DNA from: an uncultured Collinsella sp.
GTDB lineage: Bacteria; Actinomycetota; Coriobacteriia; Coriobacteriales; Coriobacteriaceae
DNA length: 13,885 nucleotides
Assembly: GCA_902478825.1 (NCBI GenBank)
Contig: CABSMK010000033.1
Span: forward strand, 1 to 13,885
Direction: 5' to 3'
Position 1 is the stretch's first letter; each line of letters opens with the position of its first letter. The notes beneath the pieces were generated by a model, which worked only from the letters and a program-made list of their open reading frames with translations, searched no databases and had not been told where the DNA came from. Of this stretch, positions 1-6,114 are shown one piece after another. Position numbers and translations under genes: made by a program.

Positions 1-1659
1 AAGGACGCGCGCGTCGGTTGTAAGCTGGCCCGCGGCGATGGCCTCGGCCATTACGCTCGCGATATGCGCATGATGGTGCTGCACCTCGACGAGCGGCAGA
101 TTGCATTTTCGCGCCTGCTCGCGCGCCCACTGGCCCGATAGATAGCTGGGGTGTACATCGCAGGCCAAGGCGGCGGGCGCCAAATCAAAGAGATCTTCCA
201 AGCGCGTGCGCGCGGCGTTCCAGGCATCGAAGGTCCCGCCGTTTTCAACATCGCCGATATGCTGCGACACAAAACAGGGCGCCTCGCCGTTCGTCCCTTC
301 ACGTGTGAGCGCAATCGTGGCCTTTTGTTGTGGCCCGCAGGCGAGCACGCAGGACGGAGCGCCGTCGAGCGCCGGCAACGGCAGCGGCTGGGGTGCATAT
401 CCCCGAGCGCGGCGCACGGGCATAACGGCGCCGTCGACCACGCGCACCACGGAATCGTCATAGCGCGAGAGAATCGCGCGGTCGTTACCGAGCAACGCGT
501 CGGCGATGCCGGCGGCAACGAGGTGTTCCCAGGCAAGGTCGTCGTCGGTCTCGATGGGTTCTTCGCTCAGGTTTCCGCTGGTCATGACGAGCGCGTGCAT
601 ACCGCAGACTTCTGCCGCGGCAAGCAACAGATGTTGAAGCGGCGTATAGGGGAGCATGACGCCGAGCTCGGGCAGGTCGTGCGCGACAGATGGCGCGAGG
701 GCGAGGATGTCGGGGGAACCGTCGTTGTCCTCGCTAACAGTGCGCCGGCGCAGCAGCACGATGGGGCGGATACTGCCAGCGAGCAGATCGCGTTCAGCAT
801 CATCGATATGACACAGGCGCTCGGTATCAGCAAGACTACGTACCATGACGGCAAGTGGTTTGTTGCTGCGGCGTTTGCGACGGCGCAACTCGGCCACCGC
901 CTGCTCGTTGGCAGCGTCACAGGCTAGATGGAATCCGCCCAGGCCCTTGATGGCGACGATGCCACCGCTGGCCAGCAGCTCAACGCAGCGCTCGGTGATA
1001 GCGTCGCTGGCCTCGCGTGTGGTGCCGACGGCCGGTGTCGCGGACGAATTCCCGCACGCATTGCCGTTTACAGCCTCGCGCCACGTAATATGCGGCCCGC
1101 AATCAAAGCAGGCATCGGGCTGCGCGTGAAAACGCCGGTCGAGTGGGTCGACATACTCCGCAGCGCACTTGGGACACATGGGAAAACAATCCATCGACGT
1201 GGCCGCTCGGTCATAAGGCAGCGATCGGATGATGGTAAAGCGTGGGCCGCAGTTAGTGCAGTTGATAAAGGGGTAGTGATAGCGTCGGTCGGCGGGATCG
1301 AACAACTCGCGCAGGCAATCGTCACAGGTGGCGATATCGGGCGAGACGAGCGTCGTGTGCGCGGTCTGGTCCTGCGACGCCACAATGTGAAAGCCCTGCT
1401 CATCGGCAGCGCTCCAGCCGCCAGGCTCCAAATCCGCAATATCGACTCGCTCAACGCGAGCTGCCGCAGGCGCATGCTCAGAAAGCGCGGCAACAAAAGC
1501 ATCGAGCGCATCGGCCAAAGCGTGCGCCTCGATATGCACGCCGTCGCCCGCATTGAGCACCCATCCACAAATGCCATGTGCCATGGCCTCGCGATACACA
1601 AACGGTCGCATGCCAACGCCCTGCACAATGCCCGTCACATGAATATGCACATGCCGCAT
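1..1659 (-). CDS. hypF: HypF, carbamoyltransferase for [NiFe]-hydrogenase maturation (C-terminus beyond left edge)
   Basis: HypF transfers the carbamoyl group of carbamoyl phosphate, via carbamoyl-adenylate, to HypE, giving the cyanide ligands of the [NiFe]-hydrogenase active site. The reading frame is open from the ATG at 1659 to base 1: 553 residues of a protein usually near 750. Domains in order: acylphosphatase-like (residues 1-90, VQGVGMRPF at 12-20); two zinc-finger-like units with CxxC pairs at C112/C115 and C134/C137, then C162/C165 and C184/C187; a YrdC-like domain (about 215-400, with SNKPLAVM and MTSGNLSEEPI near 359-369); and the start of the Kae1-like domain, with the metal-site motif VQHHHAHI at 526-533. 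No break is visible in the visible part. The start is preceded by a modest AGGGG. It lies 117 nt downstream of nikR on the same strand, separated by a large palindrome, which fits a nickel/hydrogenase context. Identification is secure; only the end is missing. Confidence 0.95.
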   Translation of the reverse strand, partial: MRHVHIHVTGIVQGVGMRPFVYREAMAHGICGWVLNAGDGVHIEAHALADALDAFVAALSEHAPAAARVERVDIADLEPGGWSAADEQGFHIVASQDQTAHTTLVSPDIATCDDCLRELFDPADRRYHYPFINCTNCGPRFTIIRSLPYDRAATSMDCFPMCPKCAAEYVDPLDRRFHAQPDACFDCGPHITWREAVNGNACGNSSATPAVGTTREASDAITERCVELLASGGIVAIKGLGGFHLACDAANEQAVAELRRRKRRSNKPLAVMVRSLADTERLCHIDDAERDLLAGSIRPIVLLRRRTVSEDNDGSPDILALAPSVAHDLPELGVMLPYTPLQHLLLAAAEVCGMHALVMTSGNLSEEPIETDDDLAWEHLVAAGIADALLGNDRAILSRYDDSVVRVVDGAVMPVRRARGYAPQPLPLPALDGAPSCVLACGPQQKATIALTREGTNGEAPCFVSQHIGDVENGGTFDAWNAARTRLEDLFDLAPAALACDVHPSYLSGQWAREQARKCNLPLVEVQHHHAHIASVMAEAIAAGQLTTDARVL

Positions 1660-1682
1660 GCGACACCCCTCATCAAAACCGA

Positions 1683-1753
1683 CCAAAAAGGGACAGGTTT
1701 ATTTTGGTAGGTAAAACTTCTAAACCTGCCAAAACAAACCTGTCCCTTTTTGG
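1683..1753. repeat. Long intergenic palindrome (REP-like), 30-bp arms
   Basis: Left arm 1683-1712 and right arm 1724-1753 are reverse complements over 30 positions with only two differences (one A-C mismatch, one G-U wobble), around an 11-nt loop. The outer part reads CCAAAAAGGGACAGGTTT. It sits between nikR and hypF. Its GGGACA core recurs in the palindrome at 7144-7178, which suggests a dispersed repeat family. On the minus-strand transcript it would fold into a very stable hairpin and could limit read-through from nikR into hypF; that role is inferred. Confidence 0.85.
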
Positions 1754-1776
1754 CAGGTGCGCTGCGGGAAATCCCG

Positions 1777-2289
1777 CTACAGCCCCAGGCTCTGCTTGGT
1801 GGCGGCGCAGGTGAGCTCGCCGTGCTTAACGCCGCGCAGGCCCAGCAGGCGGTCGGCTAGTTCGTAGACGCGCTCGCCGCGACCCTTGAGCGCCAGAATC
1901 TCCAAACAGTTGTGGTGATCCAGATGCACGTGCATGGTCGATACGATCTCGTCGGTGTAGTCGTGCTGCACTTCGTCCAGGTGGCGCGTCAGATCGCCGG
2001 TGTGATGGTCGTAGATCATGGTGAGCGACCCGATAACGTGCTCATCGGGCGTGCGCATCTGCTCTTTGGCGATCGAGGCGCGAATCAAATCGCGCACGGC
2101 CTCGGAGCGGTTGGCCACGTCGCCGCGGCGCGCGATCTGCTCGTCAAAACGGCGCAGCAGGTCGTCGGGTGCGGTAACCGAAAAACGGACCAGCTCGGAG
2201 CCGGAGCCACTACAGTGGCAGCCCGCGTCACCGTCCGCCCCGTGCGGATGCTCGTGCTCGTACCCGCAGCAGTGCTCGTGTTCGGCCAC
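1777..2289 (-). CDS. nikR: NikR-family nickel-responsive regulator with His/Cys-rich N-terminal extension
   Basis: NikR is a ribbon-helix-helix regulator that binds Ni(II) through a C-terminal ACT-like domain and then represses nickel uptake genes. This 170-aa protein has the DNA-binding domain at about 32-75 (LVRFSVTAPDDLLRRFDEQI) and the ligand set of the family: H109, H120, H122 and C128, with the same spacing as H76, H87, H89 and C95 of E. coli NikR. The first 30 residues are extra: H4, H6, C7, C8, H12, H14, H16, C24, H25 and C26, an additional metal-binding tail. The start is GTG at 2289. There is no other plausible start before the DNA-binding domain, so the extension appears to be translated. 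Only one base separates it from the stop of the upstream small gene and there is no good ribosome-binding site, so translation is probably coupled. I see no clear NikR operator nearby. Confidence 0.9.
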   Translation of the reverse strand: MAEHEHCCGYEHEHPHGADGDAGCHCSGSGSELVRFSVTAPDDLLRRFDEQIARRGDVANRSEAVRDLIRASIAKEQMRTPDEHVIGSLTMIYDHHTGDLTRHLDEVQHDYTDEIVSTMHVHLDHHNCLEILALKGRGERVYELADRLLGLRGVKHGELTCAATKQSLGL

Positions 2290-2290
2290 C

Positions 2291-2539
2291 TTACACCAGC
2301 TTCACGGAGCCGACGGAGTTGTGGTCGGCCTCGATGGCTTCCTCGTAGCCCTCGAGTGCGTCGTGGGCCTCGTGGAGCGCGGCCATGGCGGCCTCGAGCT
2401 TGGCGCCGATGCGCTCCATGTCAAAATTCTCGGTCGCATGCAGCAGCTGATGGCTCCACTCGTGAGCGAGCTCGATGGTGTCGTCGACCTGCTTGACGCT
2501 CATGGCAAGCTGGCTCATGTTCATTCCGACGTCATGCAT
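2291..2539 (-). CDS. Small His-rich helical protein, translationally coupled to nikR
   Basis: I do not recognise this 82-residue protein. It has a strong ribosome-binding site (AAGGAG, 7 nt before the ATG at 2539) and ends one base before the GTG of nikR, so the two are almost certainly cotranscribed and coupled. It is predicted soluble and mostly helical, acidic and without Cys, with seven His: H2, H26, H30, H34, H56, H59 and H73. H26, H30 and H34 are spaced four apart and would line up on one helix face; H56 and H59 form HxxH. A metal-binding role linked to nickel sensing is an inference from this pattern and the neighbour. Upstream (2564-2580) is a short tandem GTTCAG repeat, and TAAAAT (2584-2579) is a weak -10 candidate without a clear -35. 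Confidence 0.8.
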   Translation of the reverse strand: MHDVGMNMSQLAMSVKQVDDTIELAHEWSHQLLHATENFDMERIGAKLEAAMAALHEAHDALEGYEEAIEADHNSVGSVKLV

Positions 2540-2610
2540 GGAAAATCTCCTTTTGTATGGGGCAGTTCAGTGGTTCAGATTTTACTACGCCCGCTCTGTG
2601 CGCAGCTGCA

Positions 2611-2649
2611 TAAGAAAACGGGTGCGAGTCTGTGCGACCCGCACCCGTT
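2611..2649 (-). terminator. Rho-independent terminator of the thioredoxin gene
   Basis: Arms at 2617-2626 and 2640-2649 pair perfectly over 10 bp (AACGGGTGCG / CGCACCCGTT), with a further 3 inner base pairs. On the minus strand the stem is followed directly by TTCTTA, giving a T-rich run CGTTTTCTTA. It lies 122 nt downstream of the thioredoxin stop and just upstream of the small His-rich gene, and so isolates the two units. Between 2650 and 2770 I see nothing else. Confidence 0.7.
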
Positions 2650-2770
2650 CACTGGGGGCTGTTTGTGACTACCATACTATCCGTGGTTGCACTCGGTGCA
2701 TCCAGAAGTCCGGCGAGCGGTGCAAAAGCGCTCATGGACGGCAGGCAGACGGCAACATGTAACAAGCGTA

Positions 2771-3091
2771 TTACAGATGCTTCTCCAGCAGCGCCTGCAG
2801 CCTCGCCTTGGGCAGAGCGCCAACCGATCGGTCAATCTCCTCGCCGTTCTTAAACACAACCAGCGTGGGGATGCTCATGACGCCATACTTCATGGCCAGG
2901 TCCTGGTTGTCGTCGACGTTGCATTTGACAACGGCAAGCTTGCCCGCCAGCTCATCGGCAACCTCGTCAACGATGGGCGAGAGGGATCGACAGGGCCCGC
3001 ACCACGGTGCCCAAAAATCGACCAGCACGGGCAGACTGTCGTTAACGATGGAATCGAAGTTCTCGGGGGTAATCTGATTAATGTCAGCCAT
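2771..3091 (-). CDS. trxA: Thioredoxin
   Basis: This is a 106-residue single-domain cytoplasmic thioredoxin, the disulfide reductant for ribonucleotide reductase, peroxiredoxins and other targets. It has the active site WCGPC at residues 30-34, the buried Asp in VDFWAPW (D25) and the cis-proline in SIPT (P75). Length matches the family. The start at 3091 is chosen for its GGAGG ribosome-binding site 5 nt upstream; the frame remains open further upstream, but that part has no thioredoxin similarity. The gene is monocistronic, with its own terminator downstream and a divergent gene upstream. I cannot tell whether it has a specific partner, since no thioredoxin reductase lies in the window. Confidence 0.95.
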   Translation of the reverse strand: MADINQITPENFDSIVNDSLPVLVDFWAPWCGPCRSLSPIVDEVADELAGKLAVVKCNVDDNQDLAMKYGVMSIPTLVVFKNGEEIDRSVGALPKARLQALLEKHL

Positions 3092-3145
3092 GGTGACCTC
3101 CATAATGCGACGCGGCTCGGCCGCGTAAAACTCAGTACGACCGTG

Positions 3146-3151
3146 CTTATA
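3146..3151 (-). promoter_or_regulatory. Candidate -10 element for trxA
   Basis: On the minus strand this reads TATAAG, 54 nt upstream of the thioredoxin start. The best -35 partners (TGGTTG at 3174-3169, spacer 17) are weak. The call rests on the -10 match and its position in the divergent intergenic region. Confidence 0.4.
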
Positions 3152-3193
3152 CCCAGCCGCCCGCAAAGCAACCACTCGCGGGCAGCTCTTTTA

Positions 3194-3199
3194 TATAAT
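3194..3199 (+). promoter_or_regulatory. Consensus -10 element (TATAAT) for the 191-aa gene
   Basis: This is a perfect TATAAT in an otherwise GC-rich stretch. It predicts transcription starting near 3206 and a leader of about 22 nt before the ATG at 3228. No good -35 is visible at a 16-18 spacing. It lies about 45 bp from the thioredoxin -10 candidate, on the opposite strand. Confidence 0.55.
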
Positions 3200-3227
3200 G
3201 GTGGGCACGCAAACGATTGGAGAGCGC

Positions 3228-3803
3228 ATGTCCACGTCACAAAGCCAGAAAAAAGAAGCCATCGCCCAGGCGGCCGAGCAGGAGCTCGCATCGCTCGCGG
3301 GTCGCGGCGTGCGTATCGCGGGCAACGCGTGCTCGCCGATCGTGCTGGTCAAAGGCGATTTGGACGAGGCCGAGCGTTCGGGTGGCGAGCTTGCCGCCGG
3401 CCCGGATGGCGCGGCGTTGCGCAAGGCGCTTGGGGCCATCGGCTACGCGCCCGAGGATTTTTGCGTGCTGTCAAGCGTCGCCGGCGTGGGTGACGGGGCG
3501 GTCGCGACAGGCGAGGGCCTACCGTGCGAGCTGTTCCGCGAGGCGCTCGAGGCCTTGGACCCCGAGGCGGTCTTGCTGCTGGACGATCGCGCGGCCGATA
3601 CCATGCGCGAGACCTATGCCGACATGCTTGTGGCAATCGACGACTTCGATACCGCTATGCTCAAGCCCGGCTTGGTCGCCCATGTGCAGGGCCGCCGCGT
3701 GCTCGCGCTCGACGGCTTTGAGGCGGCACTCACTGACAAAGCCGCCAAGCAGCGCATGTGGGCATACATCAAGCAGCTGACCCCGGCAGCCGCTCCGCTG
3801 TAG
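3228..3803 (+). CDS. Uncharacterised 191-aa protein, possibly a degenerate uracil-DNA-glycosylase-like fold
   Basis: I do not recognise this protein with certainty. The ATG at 3228 is preceded by GGAG (3219-3222) and a consensus -10. There is no signal peptide or membrane segment; the first 25 residues are a likely amphipathic helix. From residue 36 the order of segments recalls family-4/5 uracil-DNA glycosylases: a strand (SPIVLVKGDLDEAERSGG), a helix with ALRKALGAIGYAPEDFCVL (64-81), a second helix-strand unit EALEALDPEAVLLLDD (105-120), and a C-terminal helix (173-184). The catalytic GEAPG-type motif and the HPS-type motif of that family are not present, so if it is related it is probably not a working glycosylase. 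It carries no CxxC iron-sulfur motif. Its 3' end is 18 nt from the convergent kinase gene. The gene call is secure, the family suggestion is not. Confidence 0.8.
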   Translation: MSTSQSQKKEAIAQAAEQELASLAGRGVRIAGNACSPIVLVKGDLDEAERSGGELAAGPDGAALRKALGAIGYAPEDFCVLSSVAGVGDGAVATGEGLPCELFREALEALDPEAVLLLDDRAADTMRETYADMLVAIDDFDTAMLKPGLVAHVQGRRVLALDGFEAALTDKAAKQRMWAYIKQLTPAAAPL

Positions 3804-3821
3804 CGAGGCTGGCGGCAGCCC

Positions 3822-5099
3822 CTACATCACAGCACGCAGCTCAAACCGATCGCCGTTAATGCGGAACTGACAGTTGCCGTTCATGCGCTCCACGGCAAGT
3901 TTGATGCTCCTGGTGCCAAAGCCATGGCCCGCATGCCGGGTCGCGGGCATGCCGTCGACCATGCGCGGCGCGCGGTCAAACGTGTTGGAAACTAACAGCA
4001 GCAGCTGGCCGTCCTCTAATCGCAGGTCAAAGTCGACGAATCGCTTTCCTTGGGGTGCGGCGCTTGCGGCGGTGATAGCGTTTTCCAAGGCATTTGAGAG
4101 CACGCTAAACAGGTCGGCGTCACCTACGTGGATGGTTTCGGGTACGGCGGCGCGCAGGTTGGCGGTAATGCCGTTTCTATTGATATCCGAGCTAAATGAC
4201 GAAAGCGCGATGTTTACGGTCTCGTTGGCGCAGAAGCGGCGTACGGCGGTGCGATCGCCGGCTTCGCAGAGTTCATCGATGCGTTTGAGCGCCTCGTCGG
4301 TGTGGCCCTCCTCAATTAAAGCGGCCAGGCCGCGTAGGAAGTGGCGCATATCGTGGCGAAGAATCGACAGCTCGCGCCCAGATTGACGCCAAGCCTCGAG
4401 CTCTTTGATGGCGGCGCTGTCGCGGGTTTCGAGCATCCAGCGCTCTCGCTCGGCGGTTTCCTTTTCTTCGTATTCGCGTAGGTAAACGGCAAGAAACATA
4501 AGGTAGAACGCACAGAGCGCAAATGCCAAAAACTCAACCGTTACCACCGAGCCCGAGTGGAACAGCGTGGTGTAGACGTTGGTGGCATAGTCAAAGACGT
4601 AATAGACGAGCGGCAGGATTAAAAGGATGCCCAGCTCGGTGGTGCTTTTAATCGCCAAGCGCGGACCGATGTCGCCGGCCCAATGCAACAGGACGGCAAA
4701 GACGGCGAGTGTGGTCGCGATGCGCGCCAGATAGTACGCGATCTGAGAATCGGTTGCGGCAAAGGCGGCGATGCCCATCCAATTGCTGAACTGGCAGCTC
4801 AGATAGGCACTCGTAATGCCGAGCACGGCAAGCAGCGGGCTCAGGCGGTAGCGCGCGCACAAATAGATGACGAGCGGCAGATGCACGACGAGCGGATATA
4901 CCTGGCGGGCGAAAAGCTCGCCGCCGACGGCATTGGCGAGGCCAAATGCGCATCCAGTTACGGCACCGACCAGCACCAGTTCAAGCGCATGACGCCGGTT
5001 GATCTCGATACCGCACAGCGCCGCCGAGGCAAAGACGCCAAAGAGCAGCGTCGTGGCGTGGTGGATTGCCCAAAGGACCATTTCGACCGAGGAGACCAT
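3822..5099 (-). CDS. Sensor histidine kinase, AgrC/ComD-like, GHKL ATPase
   Basis: This 425-residue membrane kinase has about six hydrophobic segments in residues 1-205, with no large extracellular loop. A coiled-coil-like linker (208-245) follows, then the phosphoacceptor region LSILRHDMRHF with H249. The GHKL-type ATPase has N-box residues in LSNALENA (335-342) and the glycine box GHGFG (391-395). This arrangement is typical of kinases that sense peptides in Agr/Com-type quorum systems and phosphorylate a LytTR regulator. The ATG at 5099 overlaps the stop of the regulator gene (TGATG), so both are translated from one message with the regulator first. No agrB or agrD gene for a peptide signal lies next to it, so the ligand is unknown. 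Confidence 0.9.
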   Translation of the reverse strand: MVSSVEMVLWAIHHATTLLFGVFASAALCGIEINRRHALELVLVGAVTGCAFGLANAVGGELFARQVYPLVVHLPLVIYLCARYRLSPLLAVLGITSAYLSCQFSNWMGIAAFAATDSQIAYYLARIATTLAVFAVLLHWAGDIGPRLAIKSTTELGILLILPLVYYVFDYATNVYTTLFHSGSVVTVEFLAFALCAFYLMFLAVYLREYEEKETAERERWMLETRDSAAIKELEAWRQSGRELSILRHDMRHFLRGLAALIEEGHTDEALKRIDELCEAGDRTAVRRFCANETVNIALSSFSSDINRNGITANLRAAVPETIHVGDADLFSVLSNALENAITAASAAPQGKRFVDFDLRLEDGQLLLLVSNTFDRAPRMVDGMPATRHAGHGFGTRSIKLAVERMNGNCQFRINGDRFELRAVM

Positions 5100-5821
5100 C
5101 AGTGTCTCCCACCCTCAAAGCGAACCGCAAAGTAGGCGTCTTGGAATCCCTGCTTGCAGCTGCGCGAAAGCGGGATGCACGCACCCGAGCGCATGACGAT
5201 GTCCGTGCGGTCAAAGTGATCGATATTGCGCAAGTTGACCTGGTAGCTACGGTGGCATTTAAAGAAGGTGGCATTTTGCGCCAAACGGTCCTCGACGCTG
5301 CGGAACGACTCGAGTGCCTCGATATCGCGTCCGTCGCGCAGGTGGAAGACCACGTGCTTGTTGCGCGCCTCGGCATATTCGATGTCGGACAGGCGCAGGG
5401 CGTGGTAGCCAAAGGACGTTTTGATGACGAGTTCGTCGGTCGCTGACGGGCGCATGCTCGAAAGCTCGTCGAGCAACTGCGCCAGGCGTTCGTAGGCCAC
5501 GGGCTTGAGCAGATAGTCGAAGGCGCGGACCTCGTAGGATTCAAGCGCGAACTCGGGCGACGAGGTGAGGAACACCAGGCGCACGGCGGTGTCGGCCTGG
5601 CGCAGTTCGCGTGCGGTGTCCATGCCGTTGACGAGCGGCATGATCATGTCGAGCAGAATGATGTCGGCGCGCGATGCGGCATGGCGGGCCAGCAGGTCCT
5701 CGCCGCGCGTGACGAGCGCAACATCGACCGTCGTGCCCGTCTCGGTCGACCAACGGTCGATCATCCGGTGCAGTCTATCTAGAAAAGCGACATCATCGTC
5801 GCAGGCAATAATCTTGAGCAT
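5099..5821 (-). CDS. LytTR-family response regulator
   Basis: This 240-residue regulator has a receiver domain (1-120) with acidic pocket D8/D9, phosphoacceptor D58 (IILLDMIMP), T86 and K107. A LytTR DNA-binding domain (about 127-235) follows, with conserved patterns FFKCHRSYQVNLRNI and IPLSRS. It is the partner of the kinase encoded immediately downstream with a 1-nt overlap. The start at 5821 is set by AAGGGGG about 7 nt upstream; the frame is open further back but without receiver similarity. LytTR proteins bind pairs of short direct repeats. Two such boxes lie upstream of this gene (5865-5892), consistent with autoregulation. Confidence 0.93.
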   Translation of the reverse strand: MLKIIACDDDVAFLDRLHRMIDRWSTETGTTVDVALVTRGEDLLARHAASRADIILLDMIMPLVNGMDTARELRQADTAVRLVFLTSSPEFALESYEVRAFDYLLKPVAYERLAQLLDELSSMRPSATDELVIKTSFGYHALRLSDIEYAEARNKHVVFHLRDGRDIEALESFRSVEDRLAQNATFFKCHRSYQVNLRNIDHFDRTDIVMRSGACIPLSRSCKQGFQDAYFAVRFEGGRH

Positions 5822-5864
5822 TCTAAGCCCCCTTAGTAGGTCGATTTTGCCACATTGGGTGCGG

Positions 5865-5892
5865 ACCGCTTGTGGGGGTGCGGACCGTTTGC
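5865..5892 (+). promoter_or_regulatory. Candidate LytTR binding site: two direct repeats
   Basis: ACCGCTTGT (5865-5873) and ACCGTTTGC (5884-5892) lie within a larger 15-bp direct repeat GGTGCGGACCGYTTG, 14 of 15 identical and 19 bp apart. The second box fits the LytTR consensus [TA][AC][CA]GTTN[AG][TC] at every position; the first deviates once. The site is 44-71 bp upstream of the regulator start. The 19-bp period is slightly shorter than the roughly 21 bp usual for this family. Confidence 0.5.
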
Positions 5893-6029
5893 GCCCCACG
5901 GCGTGCAACTCGCGCCAAGCGGTATTGCGGTGGCGAAAGATGCCTCCTGCGCCATCGAGAGCTCAGCTATCCTCAGCTTGCCAGTTCGAATATGGACCTG
6001 CCACATGATTGAATCTTTATTTCAACTTT

Positions 6030-6079
6030 ACACCTAGGTTTACAGCTGTCTTGTCAGCTGTAAACCTAGGTGTCATACT
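6030..6079 (+). promoter_or_regulatory. nad operon promoter overlapped by a perfect 19-bp-arm palindrome, candidate NiaR operator
   Basis: Arms 6030-6048 (ACACCTAGGTTTACAGCTG) and 6055-6073 are exact reverse complements with a 6-nt centre, TCTTGT. A promoter is embedded: -35 TTGTCA at 6051-6056 (5 of 6) and -10 CATACT at 6074-6079 (4 of 6), with a 17-bp spacer. The palindrome centre overlaps the -35 and the right arm fills the spacer, so a bound protein would block RNA polymerase. Transcription would begin near 6086, 29 nt before nadA. The operon encodes its own 3H-domain repressor (niaR), the obvious candidate ligand-responsive binder. The assignment to NiaR is inference. In the upstream stretch 5893-6029 I see nothing else. 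Confidence 0.7.
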
Positions 6080-6114
6080 AAAGCCCCAAGATTCGCCAAA
6101 AGAGAGGGGCCTTG

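Noticed and set aside
151..1710. Plus-strand open frames of about 260 codons at the left end
   Set aside because: They lie opposite hypF, whose zinc-finger, YrdC and Kae1-type motifs read continuously on the minus strand.
1764..1777. Small hairpin GCGGG-AAAT-CCCGC at the nikR stop as terminator
   Set aside because: The stem is only 5-6 bp with no T-run; the larger palindrome next to it is the more likely structure.
3807..3820. Hairpin GGCTG-GCGG-CAGCC between the convergent genes as terminator
   Set aside because: A 5-bp stem without a T-run on either strand is too weak to call.
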